From: JAPKYZ01 sp033763835
Lineage (GTDB): Bacteria; Acidobacteriota; Terriglobia; Bryobacterales; Bryobacteraceae
Reading direction: 5' to 3'
Assembly: GCA_033763835.1 (NCBI GenBank)
Contig: JANRJS010000007.1
Span: forward strand, 62,001-126,000
DNA length: 64,000 nucleotides
The position numbers and the translations under genes are program-made. Positions 18,747 through 27,647 of this stretch are shown one piece after another (position 1 is the stretch's first letter; each line of letters starts with the position of its first letter). The notes beneath the pieces were generated by a model, which did no database searches, was not told the DNA's origin, and was given only the letters and a program-made list of their open reading frames with translations.

Positions 18747-19707
18747 CGCCCGGATGCCACCAGACGTGCACGCGGTCTCCCGCGCGAAAGCCGCCGTTCA
18801 AACGCGAGACTTGCGCTACAAGCGATTCTCCGGTCGCGAGGCGCGTTTCGACGTGCAGACAGTCGCCTAGGAATCGCGAGTGCGCCACTTCCGCCGCGAA
18901 CACGCGAGCGCCATTGCCCGGCAAATCGAAGCTGACGCGAGTCGCCTCCGGCCGCACGCCGATGTCGCCGATCCAATTCACCGCCCCTAAGAATCCGGCG
19001 ACGAAGCGATTGGCCGGGCGCAGATAGACTTCCTCCGGCGCGCCCGTTTGCGCGATGCGGCCCCCGTTCATGACGGTGATCCGATCCGCCATTTCAAGCG
19101 CTTCCTCCTGATCGTGCGTCACTAAGAGAAACGTCGTGCCCACGCGGCGCTGCAACGCGCGAAGTTCGGCGCGCACCTGTTTGCGCAACGCGGGATCGAG
19201 AGCCGAGAGCGGCTCGTCGAGCAGCAGCACTTTCGGTTCTAACGCCAACGATCGGGCGATCGCCACTCGTTGCCGCTGCCCGCCCGAGAGTTGCGCCGGG
19301 AAGCGCGCATCGAGTCCGCGCAACTGGACGAGATCGAGAACGCGGTCCACGCGATCCTCGATGCGGTCGCGACCCTTCTCCCGCAGGCCGAACTCGATGT
19401 TGCCGCGCACAGTGAGGTGTGGGAACAACGCGTAGTTTTGGAAGACGGTGGTGACATCGCGGCGGTACGGCGGCTCGCGGTCGATACGCCGACCGTCGAG
19501 CGATATCTCGCCACGGTCGGGAGTTTCAAAGCCCGCGATCAGCCTTAGCAGGGTAGTTTTGCCGCAACCCGAAGGGCCGAGCAGGGCGTGCAACTCGCCT
19601 TCTTCGACGTCCAGCCAGACATCGTCGACAGCGGGGTCGCCGGTCTCGGAGACGGACTGGCGCGAGTAGGTTTTCGAAACTCCCCGAAGCGAGAGCACCG
19701 TCTCCAT
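18730..19707 (-). CDS. potA: spermidine/putrescine ABC transporter ATP-binding protein
   Basis: A 325-residue ATPase with Walker A GPSGCGKTT, Q-loop VFQNYALFPHLTV, signature LSGGQRQRVAIAR, Walker B LLLDEPLSALD and H-loop THDQEEALE, all intact. A C-terminal TOBE-like regulatory domain follows from about residue 240. It drives polyamine import by PotBC with PotD. I chose ATG 19707; a TTG two codons upstream is also possible. The gene is divergent from metX. Confidence 0.93.
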   Translation of the reverse strand: METVLSLRGVSKTYSRQSVSETGDPAVDDVWLDVEEGELHALLGPSGCGKTTLLRLIAGFETPDRGEISLDGRRIDREPPYRRDVTTVFQNYALFPHLTVRGNIEFGLREKGRDRIEDRVDRVLDLVQLRGLDARFPAQLSGGQRQRVAIARSLALEPKVLLLDEPLSALDPALRKQVRAELRALQRRVGTTFLLVTHDQEEALEMADRITVMNGGRIAQTGAPEEVYLRPANRFVAGFLGAVNWIGDIGVRPEATRVSFDLPGNGARVFAAEVAHSRFLGDCLHVETRLATGESLVAQVSRLNGGFRAGDRVHVWWHPGDEIPL

Positions 19708-19783
19708 CGACAAAATGGTAGCGCAGTATCATGAAAATACAGCCCACGAGCCGACCCCGGCCCAGCCACCCCGCAACCGCACG

Positions 19784-20896
19784 ATGATCGTCGATACGCA
19801 GTACGCCCGCTTCGATTCCCTGTCGCTCGATTGCGGGTCGAGACTCGCCCCGGTGACCGTGGCTTACGAGACCTACGGCGAGTTGAACGCCGCGCGCACG
19901 AATGCGATTCTCGTCACCCACGCGTTTTCGGGCGACGCGCACGCGGCGGGCGCGCACGCCGTCACCGGACGCGCCGGTTGGTGGGACAACATGATCGGAC
20001 CGGGCCGCGCGTTCGATACGGACCGGTATTTCATCGTGTGTTCCAACATCCTGGGCGGCTGCGCGGGAACTACCGGACCTTCGTCGATTGACGCGGCAAC
20101 AGGCAAGCCTTACGCGATGACCTTCCCCGTCATCACGGTTTCGGACATCGTGCGCTTGCAGAAGAAGCTGATCGACCATCTCGGCATTTCGCGTTTGCTG
20201 AGCGTGGCCGGAGGGTCGATGGGCGGCATGCAGGCGCTCGAATGGGCGGTCGCGTATCCGCAGATGGTGGCGTCGGCAATTCCCATCGCAACTACGTATC
20301 GCCACAGCGCGCAGCAGATCGCGTTCAACGAGGTGGGGCGTCAAGCGGTGATGTTCGACCCCGATTGGGCGGGTGGCAACTACTACGGCGGCGAACCTCC
20401 GCGGCGGGGGCTAGCCGTTGCGCGCATGGTCGGTCACATCACGTACATGAGCGACTCGTCGATGAAGGAGAAGTTCGGGAGGCGCTTGCGAGGGAAAGAC
20501 GCGCTGGGGTTCGACTTCTCGGCGGAATTCGAAGTCGAGAGCTACCTTCGCTATCGCGGCGGCCAGTTCGTCGAGCGGTTCGACGCCAACTCGTACCTCT
20601 ACATCACGAAGGCGATGGATTACTTCGACCTGGCTTCGGGCTACGGCTCCATCGCGGCGGCGCTCGAACGGACGCAGGCTCGATTCCTAGTCGTCAGCTT
20701 CTCGTCCGACTGGCTCTACCCGCCGTATCAAAGCGAAGAGATCGTTCGGGCGCTGCGCAGCCGCAATCGCGACGTGGCCTATTGCGAGTTGTCGTCGCAG
20801 TACGGCCACGACGCGTTTCTACTCGAAGTGGAAGAGCAAACGGAGATCGTGCGCGGCTTTCTCGCTTCGACGTTTCGCGCGGTGGAGCGCGCATGA
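19784..20896 (+). CDS. metX: homoserine O-acetyltransferase
   Basis: A 370-residue alpha/beta-hydrolase-fold acyltransferase of methionine synthesis. The nucleophile Ser lies in GGSMGGMQALEWA, the Asp in SSDWLYPP and the His in YGHDAFLLE, and the opening TQYARF and THAFSGDAHAAG are family markers. I used the internal ATG because homologues start near this point; an ATG 69 bp upstream adds a low-complexity leader that would almost abut the potA start. The overlap of its stop with metW (ATGA) supports a metXW operon. O-succinyl specificity cannot be excluded. Confidence 0.9.
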   Translation: MIVDTQYARFDSLSLDCGSRLAPVTVAYETYGELNAARTNAILVTHAFSGDAHAAGAHAVTGRAGWWDNMIGPGRAFDTDRYFIVCSNILGGCAGTTGPSSIDAATGKPYAMTFPVITVSDIVRLQKKLIDHLGISRLLSVAGGSMGGMQALEWAVAYPQMVASAIPIATTYRHSAQQIAFNEVGRQAVMFDPDWAGGNYYGGEPPRRGLAVARMVGHITYMSDSSMKEKFGRRLRGKDALGFDFSAEFEVESYLRYRGGQFVERFDANSYLYITKAMDYFDLASGYGSIAAALERTQARFLVVSFSSDWLYPPYQSEEIVRALRSRNRDVAYCELSSQYGHDAFLLEVEEQTEIVRGFLASTFRAVERA

Positions 20897-21495
20897 GCAC
20901 GGTTCGCGATCTCTTCGAGCGCCGCGACTACGCGACCATCGGCCGGATCATTGAGCCGAAGTCGCGCGTGCTCGATCTGGGTTGCGGCGACGGGGAGTTG
21001 CTCGCTTGGCTCGCGGAAAACAAGCAGTGCGACGCGCGCGGTGTCGAACTCGAACGGGCACTGGTACAGAAGGCGATCGCCCGCGGCGTTTCGGTGTACC
21101 AAGGCGACATGGCGCAAAGCCTAAGCGACTATCCGGACGAAGCGTTCGATTATGTGATCCTCTCGCAGACGTTGCAACAAGTGGCGCAGCCTGTGCGAAT
21201 CTTACGCGACATGCTGCGGGTGGGCCGGCGGATGATCGTGGGCTTTCCGAACTTCGGCCATTGGAGCGTGCGCTGGTCGCTGCTCACCAGCGGTCGCGCG
21301 CCGCGCACCGCGCTCTTCCCTTACGACTGGCACGAATCGCCGAACATCCACGTGCTGACTGTGCAGGACTTCGTCGAACTTTGCGCGCGGGAGAACTGGC
21401 GCGTCGAACATCGCATTTGTTTAGCGGGTTCGCGCGAAGTCGGGGTACTACCGAACTTACGCGCGGAAGTCGCGGTGTTCGTGGTGAAGGGGTGA
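20893..21495 (+). CDS. metW: methionine biosynthesis protein MetW
   Basis: A 200-residue protein with a class I SAM-dependent methyltransferase-like fold. The nucleotide-binding motif is VLDLGCGDGELLAWL near residue 27, and YVILSQTLQQ, GFPNFGHW and the ending typical of MetW are present. MetW is found next to MetX in many bacteria and is needed for homoserine acetyltransferase activity or methionine synthesis. Start overlaps the metX stop by ATGA. Confidence 0.93.
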   Translation: MSTVRDLFERRDYATIGRIIEPKSRVLDLGCGDGELLAWLAENKQCDARGVELERALVQKAIARGVSVYQGDMAQSLSDYPDEAFDYVILSQTLQQVAQPVRILRDMLRVGRRMIVGFPNFGHWSVRWSLLTSGRAPRTALFPYDWHESPNIHVLTVQDFVELCARENWRVEHRICLAGSREVGVLPNLRAEVAVFVVKG

Positions 21496-22136
21496 AGACC
21501 TTTGAAGAGTTCGTCGTCGCTCAGATGGGCGGCCGGATTGGCAATATGGCTTACGAGCGGGGCATGTATGCCGCCTATTGCCGCGCATTCGAAGTCGTTC
21601 CAATTATGGATGGCGTGGGCGTACCGTATCAGGTTGTGGGAGGCGTCGCCGTTAACGCCTATCTGTTGCGGGAGCACCGCGACCTAACCTTCGTTCCGGG
21701 TCCGATCGACTTTTTGCTCGAACGCGAACATCTGGCTCTTGTCGTCGCCGCCGTAGAACGCGAGGGCTACGCGACGCAGAAGGCGCTCGGATCCCACGAC
21801 ATAATTTGCCCCGGCCAACACACAGCGCTGGCCATGCACATCATCTTCGCGAGAGAGCGGACGAAGTCGACTCAACCGTTGGTCAACCCGGAGGTGCGAC
21901 CGGAACGCAAAGACTTTTTCGGTGTGTCGATCCCGGTTATCCCACTGGACGATCTGATTCTGATGAAACTGACGTCTTTTCGGCCTAAGGACGTCGTGTA
22001 CTTGCAAACACTCGCCGACGCCGGCCTCATTACGGAACAAATCGTCGATTCCCTTCCTGAAGTCTTAAGACCCCGTTGGGAACACGCGAAGCGGCAGTTT
22101 CTCGAAAGCCTGCCCGACGTCGAGCAGCCCGATTAG
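21492..22136 (+). CDS. nucleotidyltransferase-fold protein, probably catalytically degenerate
   Basis: A 214-residue protein starting at GTG that overlaps the metW stop (GTGA). The segment YQVVGGVAVNAYLLREH looks like the G-G-x-x-V/S opening of MNT/AbiEii-like nucleotidyltransferases, and the later DDLILMKLTSFRPKDVVYLQTL matches their usual D-L-x-x-x-K-...-R-x-K-D tail. The acidic residues expected after the first motif (D-x-D) read PIDF, and the third acidic site reads MHIIF, so the metal-binding triad is incomplete. It may act in a regulatory or binding role rather than as an enzyme. Its position at the end of metXW is unexplained. The stop overlaps the TonB receptor stop by 4 bp on the opposite strand. 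Confidence 0.7.
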   Translation: MKTFEEFVVAQMGGRIGNMAYERGMYAAYCRAFEVVPIMDGVGVPYQVVGGVAVNAYLLREHRDLTFVPGPIDFLLEREHLALVVAAVEREGYATQKALGSHDIICPGQHTALAMHIIFARERTKSTQPLVNPEVRPERKDFFGVSIPVIPLDDLILMKLTSFRPKDVVYLQTLADAGLITEQIVDSLPEVLRPRWEHAKRQFLESLPDVEQPD

Positions 22137-25100
22137 AAGCTCAGCCGCAGCGCGAACTGGACCAGCCGGGGGTCGAACGTCGAGAGGAAGCGTCCAAACG
22201 CCGGATTAATACGGTCCGCTTGGATCGTCTGGAAGTTCGTCCGGTTGAAGACATTGAAGAACTCGCCCCGGAATTGGAGTGCGCTCGTTTCGCTCCACAG
22301 GCGGAAGTCCTTGGTGATCGCGAAATCCGTCGAGAAGAAGTTGGGCATACGCACGATATTGCGGCCCGCGTTGCCGAACGGATTGTTATTCGTGGGCAAG
22401 GCTACAGCCGCCGGATTCAAGTAGTTCGGCAGTGGCTGGCTACGCCAATCCTGAGTGAGCGTGTTCGAGAGAACATTGGGACGGAATCGCGGCGCGCCGC
22501 GCCAATCGGGACCGATCGACGAGACTTGATAGGCCCCAGCGAGCGTGTGAACCATATTGATTGTCGCGCCAGTCCACATATTGTGGATGCCCGAGACATT
22601 CCAACCGCCGATCAGCCAATCCGCCGCCAGCGGCATCGACGATCCGAACTTGCGCCCTTTGCCGACCGGCAGTTGGTACACGAAGCTCGTGACGTTTGTG
22701 AACTTCTGATCGTAGCCCGAGAGCCCTTTTTCGGCGGCGAGATTGTAGAAGTTCTGTGGGGCGGAGGCATTGCCATTCGGGCCCTCGAGCGCGCCCGACC
22801 CGTTGTCGAGCGCCTTACCCCAAGTGAACGAATTGAGCAGGAACAAGCCGCCGGAGAAACGCTTATCGAGCCGCACCTGCAGCGAGTTATAGTTCGACCA
22901 TCCGCCGGGAAACGCGTAGGTAATGTCGGAGAAAGAGGAGATCGGCCGCCGAAGCTGCAGCGCCGTATTTTCGCCCGGTTGGTTAATGCGGGCTTGGTTA
23001 AAGTCGGCGAACAGCAGTAGCTTTTGCGAGCGGTTACCGACATATGCCACGTCGAACAGAAGATTACGCGCCAATTGGCGTTGCACCGAAAAGAACCAGC
23101 TCATCACGTAACTGGTGGGCCAGTTGGACGGCATGTAAGTGATATTGGCGACCAGCGGATTGAAGCGCTCGGGCGCGGTGAGACCCGCCGGATAGCCTTG
23201 CTCGGTGGTGCGGAAACCCGCGTCACCCGGCCGCTGGTTCACGGTGGCGTTGACTACCTGCGGGCCATTAATCGCGAGGATGTTGCCGCCGCCCGCGCGG
23301 TGGAAGTGAATGTAGCTCATCCCGAAGCCGGATCGGATCACGGTCTTGTCGTTCGCCGAATAAGCCAAGCCGATGCGCGGACCTACGTTATTGCGGTCCG
23401 AGTTCACCAGCGCGCGATCGTAGATTCCACCAAACCGCGCTTTGATCATGCGCAGACCGGCGGGGTCGAAGTTCGTCAAGTTGGCGTTCGCTTCCCACTG
23501 CGGAGTGGCGAACTCGTAACGGACGCCCAGGTTGAGCGTGAGGCGCCGATTCACCTTCCAGTCGTCTTGCAAGTAGATGAAGTGCAGCGCTTGGCGATAG
23601 TCGGCGACGAGCAAGTTCGTGAGCCGGTACCGGTCGCGCAAACCGAACAGGAAGTCGGACATCGAGCGTCCCGAGAAGTTGCCGGCGTACCGGTCCTCGC
23701 CGTAGAGCGGGTTCACGTCTTGAATTTCGGTGTGAATGCGCTGGTACTCATAACCCGCCTTGAACGAGTGCTTGCCGAAGAATCGCGAGTAATTGATCTT
23801 CGGATTCCACATCGTCGGATACTGCCACTGAGGATTCGTCGCCTGCCGTCCCAGGTTCGAGTAACCGTTGATCAACTGCGCTACCAAGCCGCCCGAAACG
23901 CGAGGGTCGTCTGGTAGCCCGGGGATGCCGTATTGGTTTCCGCCGCCGAGCCCGATGGGCTCCTTTCCGGCTATGGTGCGCGAGACGCCAAACCGTACTT
24001 CCAGCAACTCAGTGGGGCGAGTCGTGATATTGATTGCCGTCACCAACTGCTGATTAATCACATCCGTGTAGCCGTTCGAGTCGCCGCCCGACGGTCCGGG
24101 AATTACCGGTTCATCAAACAGATTCGCCTTGCGCTGCCCGATCCGCGTGAAACCGCTGATGTTCTGCGCGATCTGGTAATCGAACTTCGCGTTGTACTTA
24201 TCCGTGTTGTTGCGGAAGCCTTGCAGTGTTTGGAAATTCGCGCCCGCGCCCGTGGTCGTGGGCTGCGGCAAGTCCGCCAGCACGCGCCGCGCGAAGGCCG
24301 TGATGTCGGACTGTGGAATCGGAGTGTTCGCCGGATACACCCGGCCGGTGAGCGGATTCGTGACCGGGGCGGGAAAAATCCCTTGCCGGTCGTTGAGCGT
24401 CGGGATCGTCGCGAACGCCACGAAGCGCCGCACCTCGCGGAAGCCTTCGTAGTCGAGGAAGAAGAACGCGCGGTTCTTCTTAATGGGGCCGCCGAACACG
24501 AAGCCGAACTGATTCCGGTTAAAGGGCGGCGTCTGGTTGTTCACCGGTTTGAAAAATCCCGTGGAGTTCAGTTGCGTGTTGCGGAAGAACTCCCAGACCG
24601 CACCGCTGTACCGATTGGTCCCGCTCCGGTACGCCACATTGATTGCGGCCCCGCCCGAGCGTCCGTATTCGGCGCTCATATTGTTGGTGACCACCTGGAA
24701 CTCGGCCACCGCGTCCGGCGGTGGCTGCATGATCTGATTCGAAAAGCCCTGGTTTGAAGTACCGTAGGCGTTGTTATCGATGCCGTCGAGGAGGAAGTTG
24801 TTAAACGTAGAGCGCAGCCCGTTTACATTGAACGAACCTTCGCGCGCGGTGTTGAAGCTGCCAGTGGAAAGCTGCGACGAGCGAACCCCGGTAGAGAGCA
24901 GAACTAAGTTCGAATAAGCGCGCCCGTTGAGCGGCAGCTCGACGATGGGCTTGCCCTCGATTACCTGCCCGCGCTGCGAGGACTCGGTTTCGAGCAGTCT
25001 CGCCGCGTCCGTGATTTCGACCGTTTGCGAGAGTTCGCCCACCGTCATCTCGATATCGACGCGCTGGCGTCCACCGACCGTCGCGGCGATCTCGTCCGTC

Positions 25101-25354
25101 GACGCCTTAGCGAACCCGGTTCGTTCGACCGTAATCCGGTAGCGGCCCGGGCGCACATTAAAGAACTCGTATGCGCCTTCTTCGTTGGCCGTCTTCTCGG
25201 CGGCGATCGCCGTTTCGAGATTGGTGAGCGTCACCCGCGCTCCGGCCACCGTTCCGCCAGTCTTATCCTTCACCGTGCCTAGAATCGTCGCCGAATCGAA
25301 CTGCCCAATTAGGCAGACAGACAGAAAAAGAGATACCGCTAGAAGCCGTTTCAT
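22133..25354 (-). CDS. Oar-like TonB-dependent receptor with carboxypeptidase-regulatory domain
   Basis: A 1073-residue outer-membrane protein. The N terminus has a signal peptide (LLAVSLFLSVCLIG). A Cna-B/carboxypeptidase-regulatory domain follows at about residues 22-110 (ILGTVKDKTGGTVAGARV ... YEFFNVRPGRYRITV), then a plug domain with LPLNGRAYSNLVLLSTGV and NNFLLDGIDNN, and a long beta barrel whose last strand ends in Phe (LRLSF), the usual signal for BAM assembly. Such proteins are greatly expanded in acidobacteria and probably take up oligo- or polysaccharide or protein breakdown products. Ligand unknown. No SusD partner is present. Confidence 0.9.
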   Translation of the reverse strand: MKRLLAVSLFLSVCLIGQFDSATILGTVKDKTGGTVAGARVTLTNLETAIAAEKTANEEGAYEFFNVRPGRYRITVERTGFAKASTDEIAATVGGRQRVDIEMTVGELSQTVEITDAARLLETESSQRGQVIEGKPIVELPLNGRAYSNLVLLSTGVRSSQLSTGSFNTAREGSFNVNGLRSTFNNFLLDGIDNNAYGTSNQGFSNQIMQPPPDAVAEFQVVTNNMSAEYGRSGGAAINVAYRSGTNRYSGAVWEFFRNTQLNSTGFFKPVNNQTPPFNRNQFGFVFGGPIKKNRAFFFLDYEGFREVRRFVAFATIPTLNDRQGIFPAPVTNPLTGRVYPANTPIPQSDITAFARRVLADLPQPTTTGAGANFQTLQGFRNNTDKYNAKFDYQIAQNISGFTRIGQRKANLFDEPVIPGPSGGDSNGYTDVINQQLVTAINITTRPTELLEVRFGVSRTIAGKEPIGLGGGNQYGIPGLPDDPRVSGGLVAQLINGYSNLGRQATNPQWQYPTMWNPKINYSRFFGKHSFKAGYEYQRIHTEIQDVNPLYGEDRYAGNFSGRSMSDFLFGLRDRYRLTNLLVADYRQALHFIYLQDDWKVNRRLTLNLGVRYEFATPQWEANANLTNFDPAGLRMIKARFGGIYDRALVNSDRNNVGPRIGLAYSANDKTVIRSGFGMSYIHFHRAGGGNILAINGPQVVNATVNQRPGDAGFRTTEQGYPAGLTAPERFNPLVANITYMPSNWPTSYVMSWFFSVQRQLARNLLFDVAYVGNRSQKLLLFADFNQARINQPGENTALQLRRPISSFSDITYAFPGGWSNYNSLQVRLDKRFSGGLFLLNSFTWGKALDNGSGALEGPNGNASAPQNFYNLAAEKGLSGYDQKFTNVTSFVYQLPVGKGRKFGSSMPLAADWLIGGWNVSGIHNMWTGATINMVHTLAGAYQVSSIGPDWRGAPRFRPNVLSNTLTQDWRSQPLPNYLNPAAVALPTNNNPFGNAGRNIVRMPNFFSTDFAITKDFRLWSETSALQFRGEFFNVFNRTNFQTIQADRINPAFGRFLSTFDPRLVQFALRLSF

Positions 25355-25443
25355 ATCGAGTGTAAAGAGACCTTAAGAGGACGCTAACATCCAGATACGG
25401 CAATACCGTCAAAATAAGGTGAACAATCAATGACGAGGCTGCG

Positions 25444-25827
25444 CTACTTTTCGACTTCTGGGGCGGAAGGAGGGGGCGCGGGGGGAGCCTCGATAATCAG
25501 AGTTTTCTCGCCCGGCTTCAAGTGCTGTAACTCGCGGCGCACTTCGAACTCGACGGCCTCGCCTTCGAGGGCCTTCAATCTGGCGCGCTTTTCGGCGATC
25601 TTCCGGCGTAGGTCGGCGTTTTCTTTTTCGAGCCGCCGCACCTCTTCCCACTTTTCGATCAGCGAGGGCAGCCCTTGCGGCCCTTGCAACGCGGCGTATG
25701 CGTAACCGCCCACCAATAGCGCGGCGGTCGCATAGCCCAACTTCTTGAATAGAGGAGTCAAGACGAAGTCCGTAACTTGTTTATAATCTCGAAGGCCGCC
25801 GCCAAGCAAGCGTTCCGCGAAAGTCAT
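25444..25827 (-). CDS. FtsB/DivIC-like septum formation initiator family protein
   Basis: A 127-residue bitopic membrane protein. A single helix (YATAALLVGGYAYAAL) near residues 27-45 is followed by a coiled coil (WEEVRRLEKENADLRRKIAE) and a short conserved-type segment ending GEKTLIIE, the layout of FtsB/DivIC proteins that link FtsQ and FtsL in the divisome. The tail is Pro-rich. The ATG chosen shares the palindromic CATG with the start codon of cutA on the other strand, so any upstream start would run into cutA. Assignment is from architecture; sequence similarity in this family is low. Confidence 0.75.
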   Translation of the reverse strand: MTFAERLLGGGLRDYKQVTDFVLTPLFKKLGYATAALLVGGYAYAALQGPQGLPSLIEKWEEVRRLEKENADLRRKIAEKRARLKALEGEAVEFEVRRELQHLKPGEKTLIIEAPPAPPPSAPEVEK

Positions 25828-26149
25828 GACCGATAAAATCGCCGTGTTGACTACTTGTGCCACATGGATGGACGCGGAAAAGATCGCGGACGCCGTACTC
25901 GAACCGGGGTTGGCGGCCTGTGTCAACATCCTCGGCGGAGTAGGCAGCCGTTACCGTTGGAAGGGCGCCATTGAGAAAAGCGTCGAGCAGATGCTGATTA
26001 TCAAGACTCGCGCGCCGTTGTTCGACCGGGTGCGTGCGGCGATCGAAAGCGTCCACCCCTACGAGTTACCCGAGATCGTCGCGCTGCCCATCGCCCAAGG
26101 ATCGCCTTCCTATTTGAATTGGATCGACGAGGAAACCTCCGCCCGATGA
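25826..26149 (+). CDS. cutA: divalent cation tolerance protein CutA
   Basis: A 107-residue CutA1 protein, a very stable trimer related to PII. The family markers LTTCATWMDAEKIA, LAACVNILGGVGSRYRWKG and HPYELPEIVALPI are all present, and the length is normal. It was linked to copper tolerance in E. coli, but its true role is still unclear. The start codon ATG overlaps the divergent FtsB-like start, and the stop overlaps the MFS gene by ATGA. Confidence 0.95.
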   Translation: MTDKIAVLTTCATWMDAEKIADAVLEPGLAACVNILGGVGSRYRWKGAIEKSVEQMLIIKTRAPLFDRVRAAIESVHPYELPEIVALPIAQGSPSYLNWIDEETSAR

Positions 26150-27411
26150 AGCCAACCTATACGCGTTACAAGGTGGTGCTGTTCGCCATCGTTCTGGTGA
26201 TCATCACCTACATCGACCGCGTTTGCATTTCGAACTTCGCGCCGTTCATCTCGAAGGACCTGGGGCTGGACCCCGCCGAGATGGGCGCCGTTTTCAGCGC
26301 TTTCGCGCTAAGCTACGCGCTATTCGAAATTCCCACCGGTTGGATGGGCGATCGCTACGGTCCACGCAAGACGCTTCTGCGGATCGTCGTCTGGTGGAGC
26401 TTCTTCACCGCCGCTACCGGTTGGGCCTGGAACCGGATGTCGCTCATCGTCATCCGCTTCCTGTTTGGGATCGGCGAAGCGGGCGCGTTTCCGAATCTGA
26501 CCAAGGCGTTTACGATCTGGCTGCCAGTGAACGAGCGAGTGCGTGCGCAAGGCATTCTCTGGATGGCGGCGCGCTGGGGCGGAGCGTTCACGGGCAGCAT
26601 CGTGCTGCTGGTGATGCAGTTTATGGATTGGCGGAGCGCGTTCGTCCTATTCGGCGCGCTAGGTGTGATTTGGGCGGTTGTGTTCTATCGCTGGTATCGC
26701 GACCATCCGAAGGATCACCCTTCGGTGAACGAAGCCGAACTGGCAATCATTGGCGACACGCACGCGATGACGGGCGATCATTCGGTGCCGTGGGGACGAT
26801 TCGCCTCGTCCGGTTCCGTTTGGTTGATGTGGATCGCCTACTTTTGTGTGTCCTACGGCTGGTATTTCTACATCACTTGGTTGCCGACGTACTTGCGAGA
26901 GGCGCGCGGAATGAACATGGCTACCAGCACGGTGCTGTCGGGATTGCCACTGTTTCTCGGCGGTTGGGGTTGCTTGCTGAGCGGTCTGGTGACCCCGTGG
27001 TTAAGCAAGCGGCTCGGTTCCGAAAGAAGCGGCCGACGGATCGTCGCCATTTGCGGAGTGGTCGGCGCCTCGGCGATGTTGTTGGTTTCGACGAGCCTCG
27101 GCAACCCGTATTACGCCATCTTCGCGATCGCGATGGCCAGTTTCTTTAACGACCTCGCCATGCCTCCGGCTTGGGGGGCCTGCATGGACGTCGGCGGCAA
27201 GTTCGCGGGAACGCTTTCCGGATCGATGAACATGATGGGGAATCTCGCCGGGGCCGTCGCCCCGCTCGCCATCGGCTACCTGATCAAGGTGACGGACAAG
27301 AACTGGGACATGACCTTCTACATCTCGGCCGCGATTTACTTGGGTGCGGCGGTGTGCTGGATGTTTCTGGACTCGGTGACGCCGCTCGACGGGAGTAGGA
27401 TGAAGAAGTGA
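26146..27411 (+). CDS. MFS transporter, anion:cation symporter (hexuronate/glucarate-like) family
   Basis: A 421-residue inner-membrane carrier with about twelve hydrophobic helices. The segment ITYIDRVCISNFAPFI in helix 1, the loop GWMGDRYGPRKTLL between helices 2 and 3, and FLFGIGEAGAFPN are characteristic of the ACS family, which moves galacturonate, glucarate, phthalate or similar organic acids with protons. Start overlaps the cutA stop by ATGA. The substrate cannot be set because no sugar-acid catabolic gene is adjacent; a link to UDP-glucuronate chemistry upstream is too distant to argue. Confidence 0.88.
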   Translation: MKPTYTRYKVVLFAIVLVIITYIDRVCISNFAPFISKDLGLDPAEMGAVFSAFALSYALFEIPTGWMGDRYGPRKTLLRIVVWWSFFTAATGWAWNRMSLIVIRFLFGIGEAGAFPNLTKAFTIWLPVNERVRAQGILWMAARWGGAFTGSIVLLVMQFMDWRSAFVLFGALGVIWAVVFYRWYRDHPKDHPSVNEAELAIIGDTHAMTGDHSVPWGRFASSGSVWLMWIAYFCVSYGWYFYITWLPTYLREARGMNMATSTVLSGLPLFLGGWGCLLSGLVTPWLSKRLGSERSGRRIVAICGVVGASAMLLVSTSLGNPYYAIFAIAMASFFNDLAMPPAWGACMDVGGKFAGTLSGSMNMMGNLAGAVAPLAIGYLIKVTDKNWDMTFYISAAIYLGAAVCWMFLDSVTPLDGSRMKK

Positions 27412-27647
27412 GCGTCGAAGCGATCCTCAACAGCCCCTTCGTCTCGGTGGCGCTGCCCATCGTGTCGACGATCTGGGCGGGGATCTGGATTCAGAACAAG
27501 CGGTTCGACGACGTGAACAAGCGGTTCGACGATGTAAACCGGCGGCTGGACAAAATCGAGGTTCGCCTCGACAGAATCGAGGACATGCTCCAAGGCCACG
27601 ACCAGCGGCTCACACGCCTTGAAGAACGCACCAGCCTCGTGCGTTAG
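27408..27647 (+). CDS. small heptad-repeat coiled-coil protein with N-terminal membrane helix
   Basis: A 79-residue protein starting at GTG that overlaps the MFS stop by GTGA. A hydrophobic helix (FVSVALPIVSTIWAGIWI) is followed by near-perfect seven-residue repeats of the type NKRFDDV, NKRFDDV, NRRLDKI, EVRLDRI, EDMLQGH, which form a coiled coil. Similar short repeat proteins are common and lack known function. It may oligomerise at the membrane, perhaps with the transporter. It ends directly next to the convergent iscX stop. Confidence 0.7.
   Translation: MSVEAILNSPFVSVALPIVSTIWAGIWIQNKRFDDVNKRFDDVNRRLDKIEVRLDRIEDMLQGHDQRLTRLEERTSLVR
27495..27578 (+). repeat. four tandem 21-bp repeat units inside the coiled-coil gene
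   Basis: Four successive 21-bp units encode seven-residue heptads. The first two (27495-27515 and 27516-27536) differ only in the last Asp-Val codons; the third and fourth are more diverged. The gradient suggests recent unit duplication by slippage. Confidence 0.85.

Noticed and set aside
19733..19783. Possible SAM riboswitch before metX
   Set aside because: A short CCCCGCAACC-like string recalls SAM-I cores, but the helices and spacing of a riboswitch cannot be drawn in this short leader.
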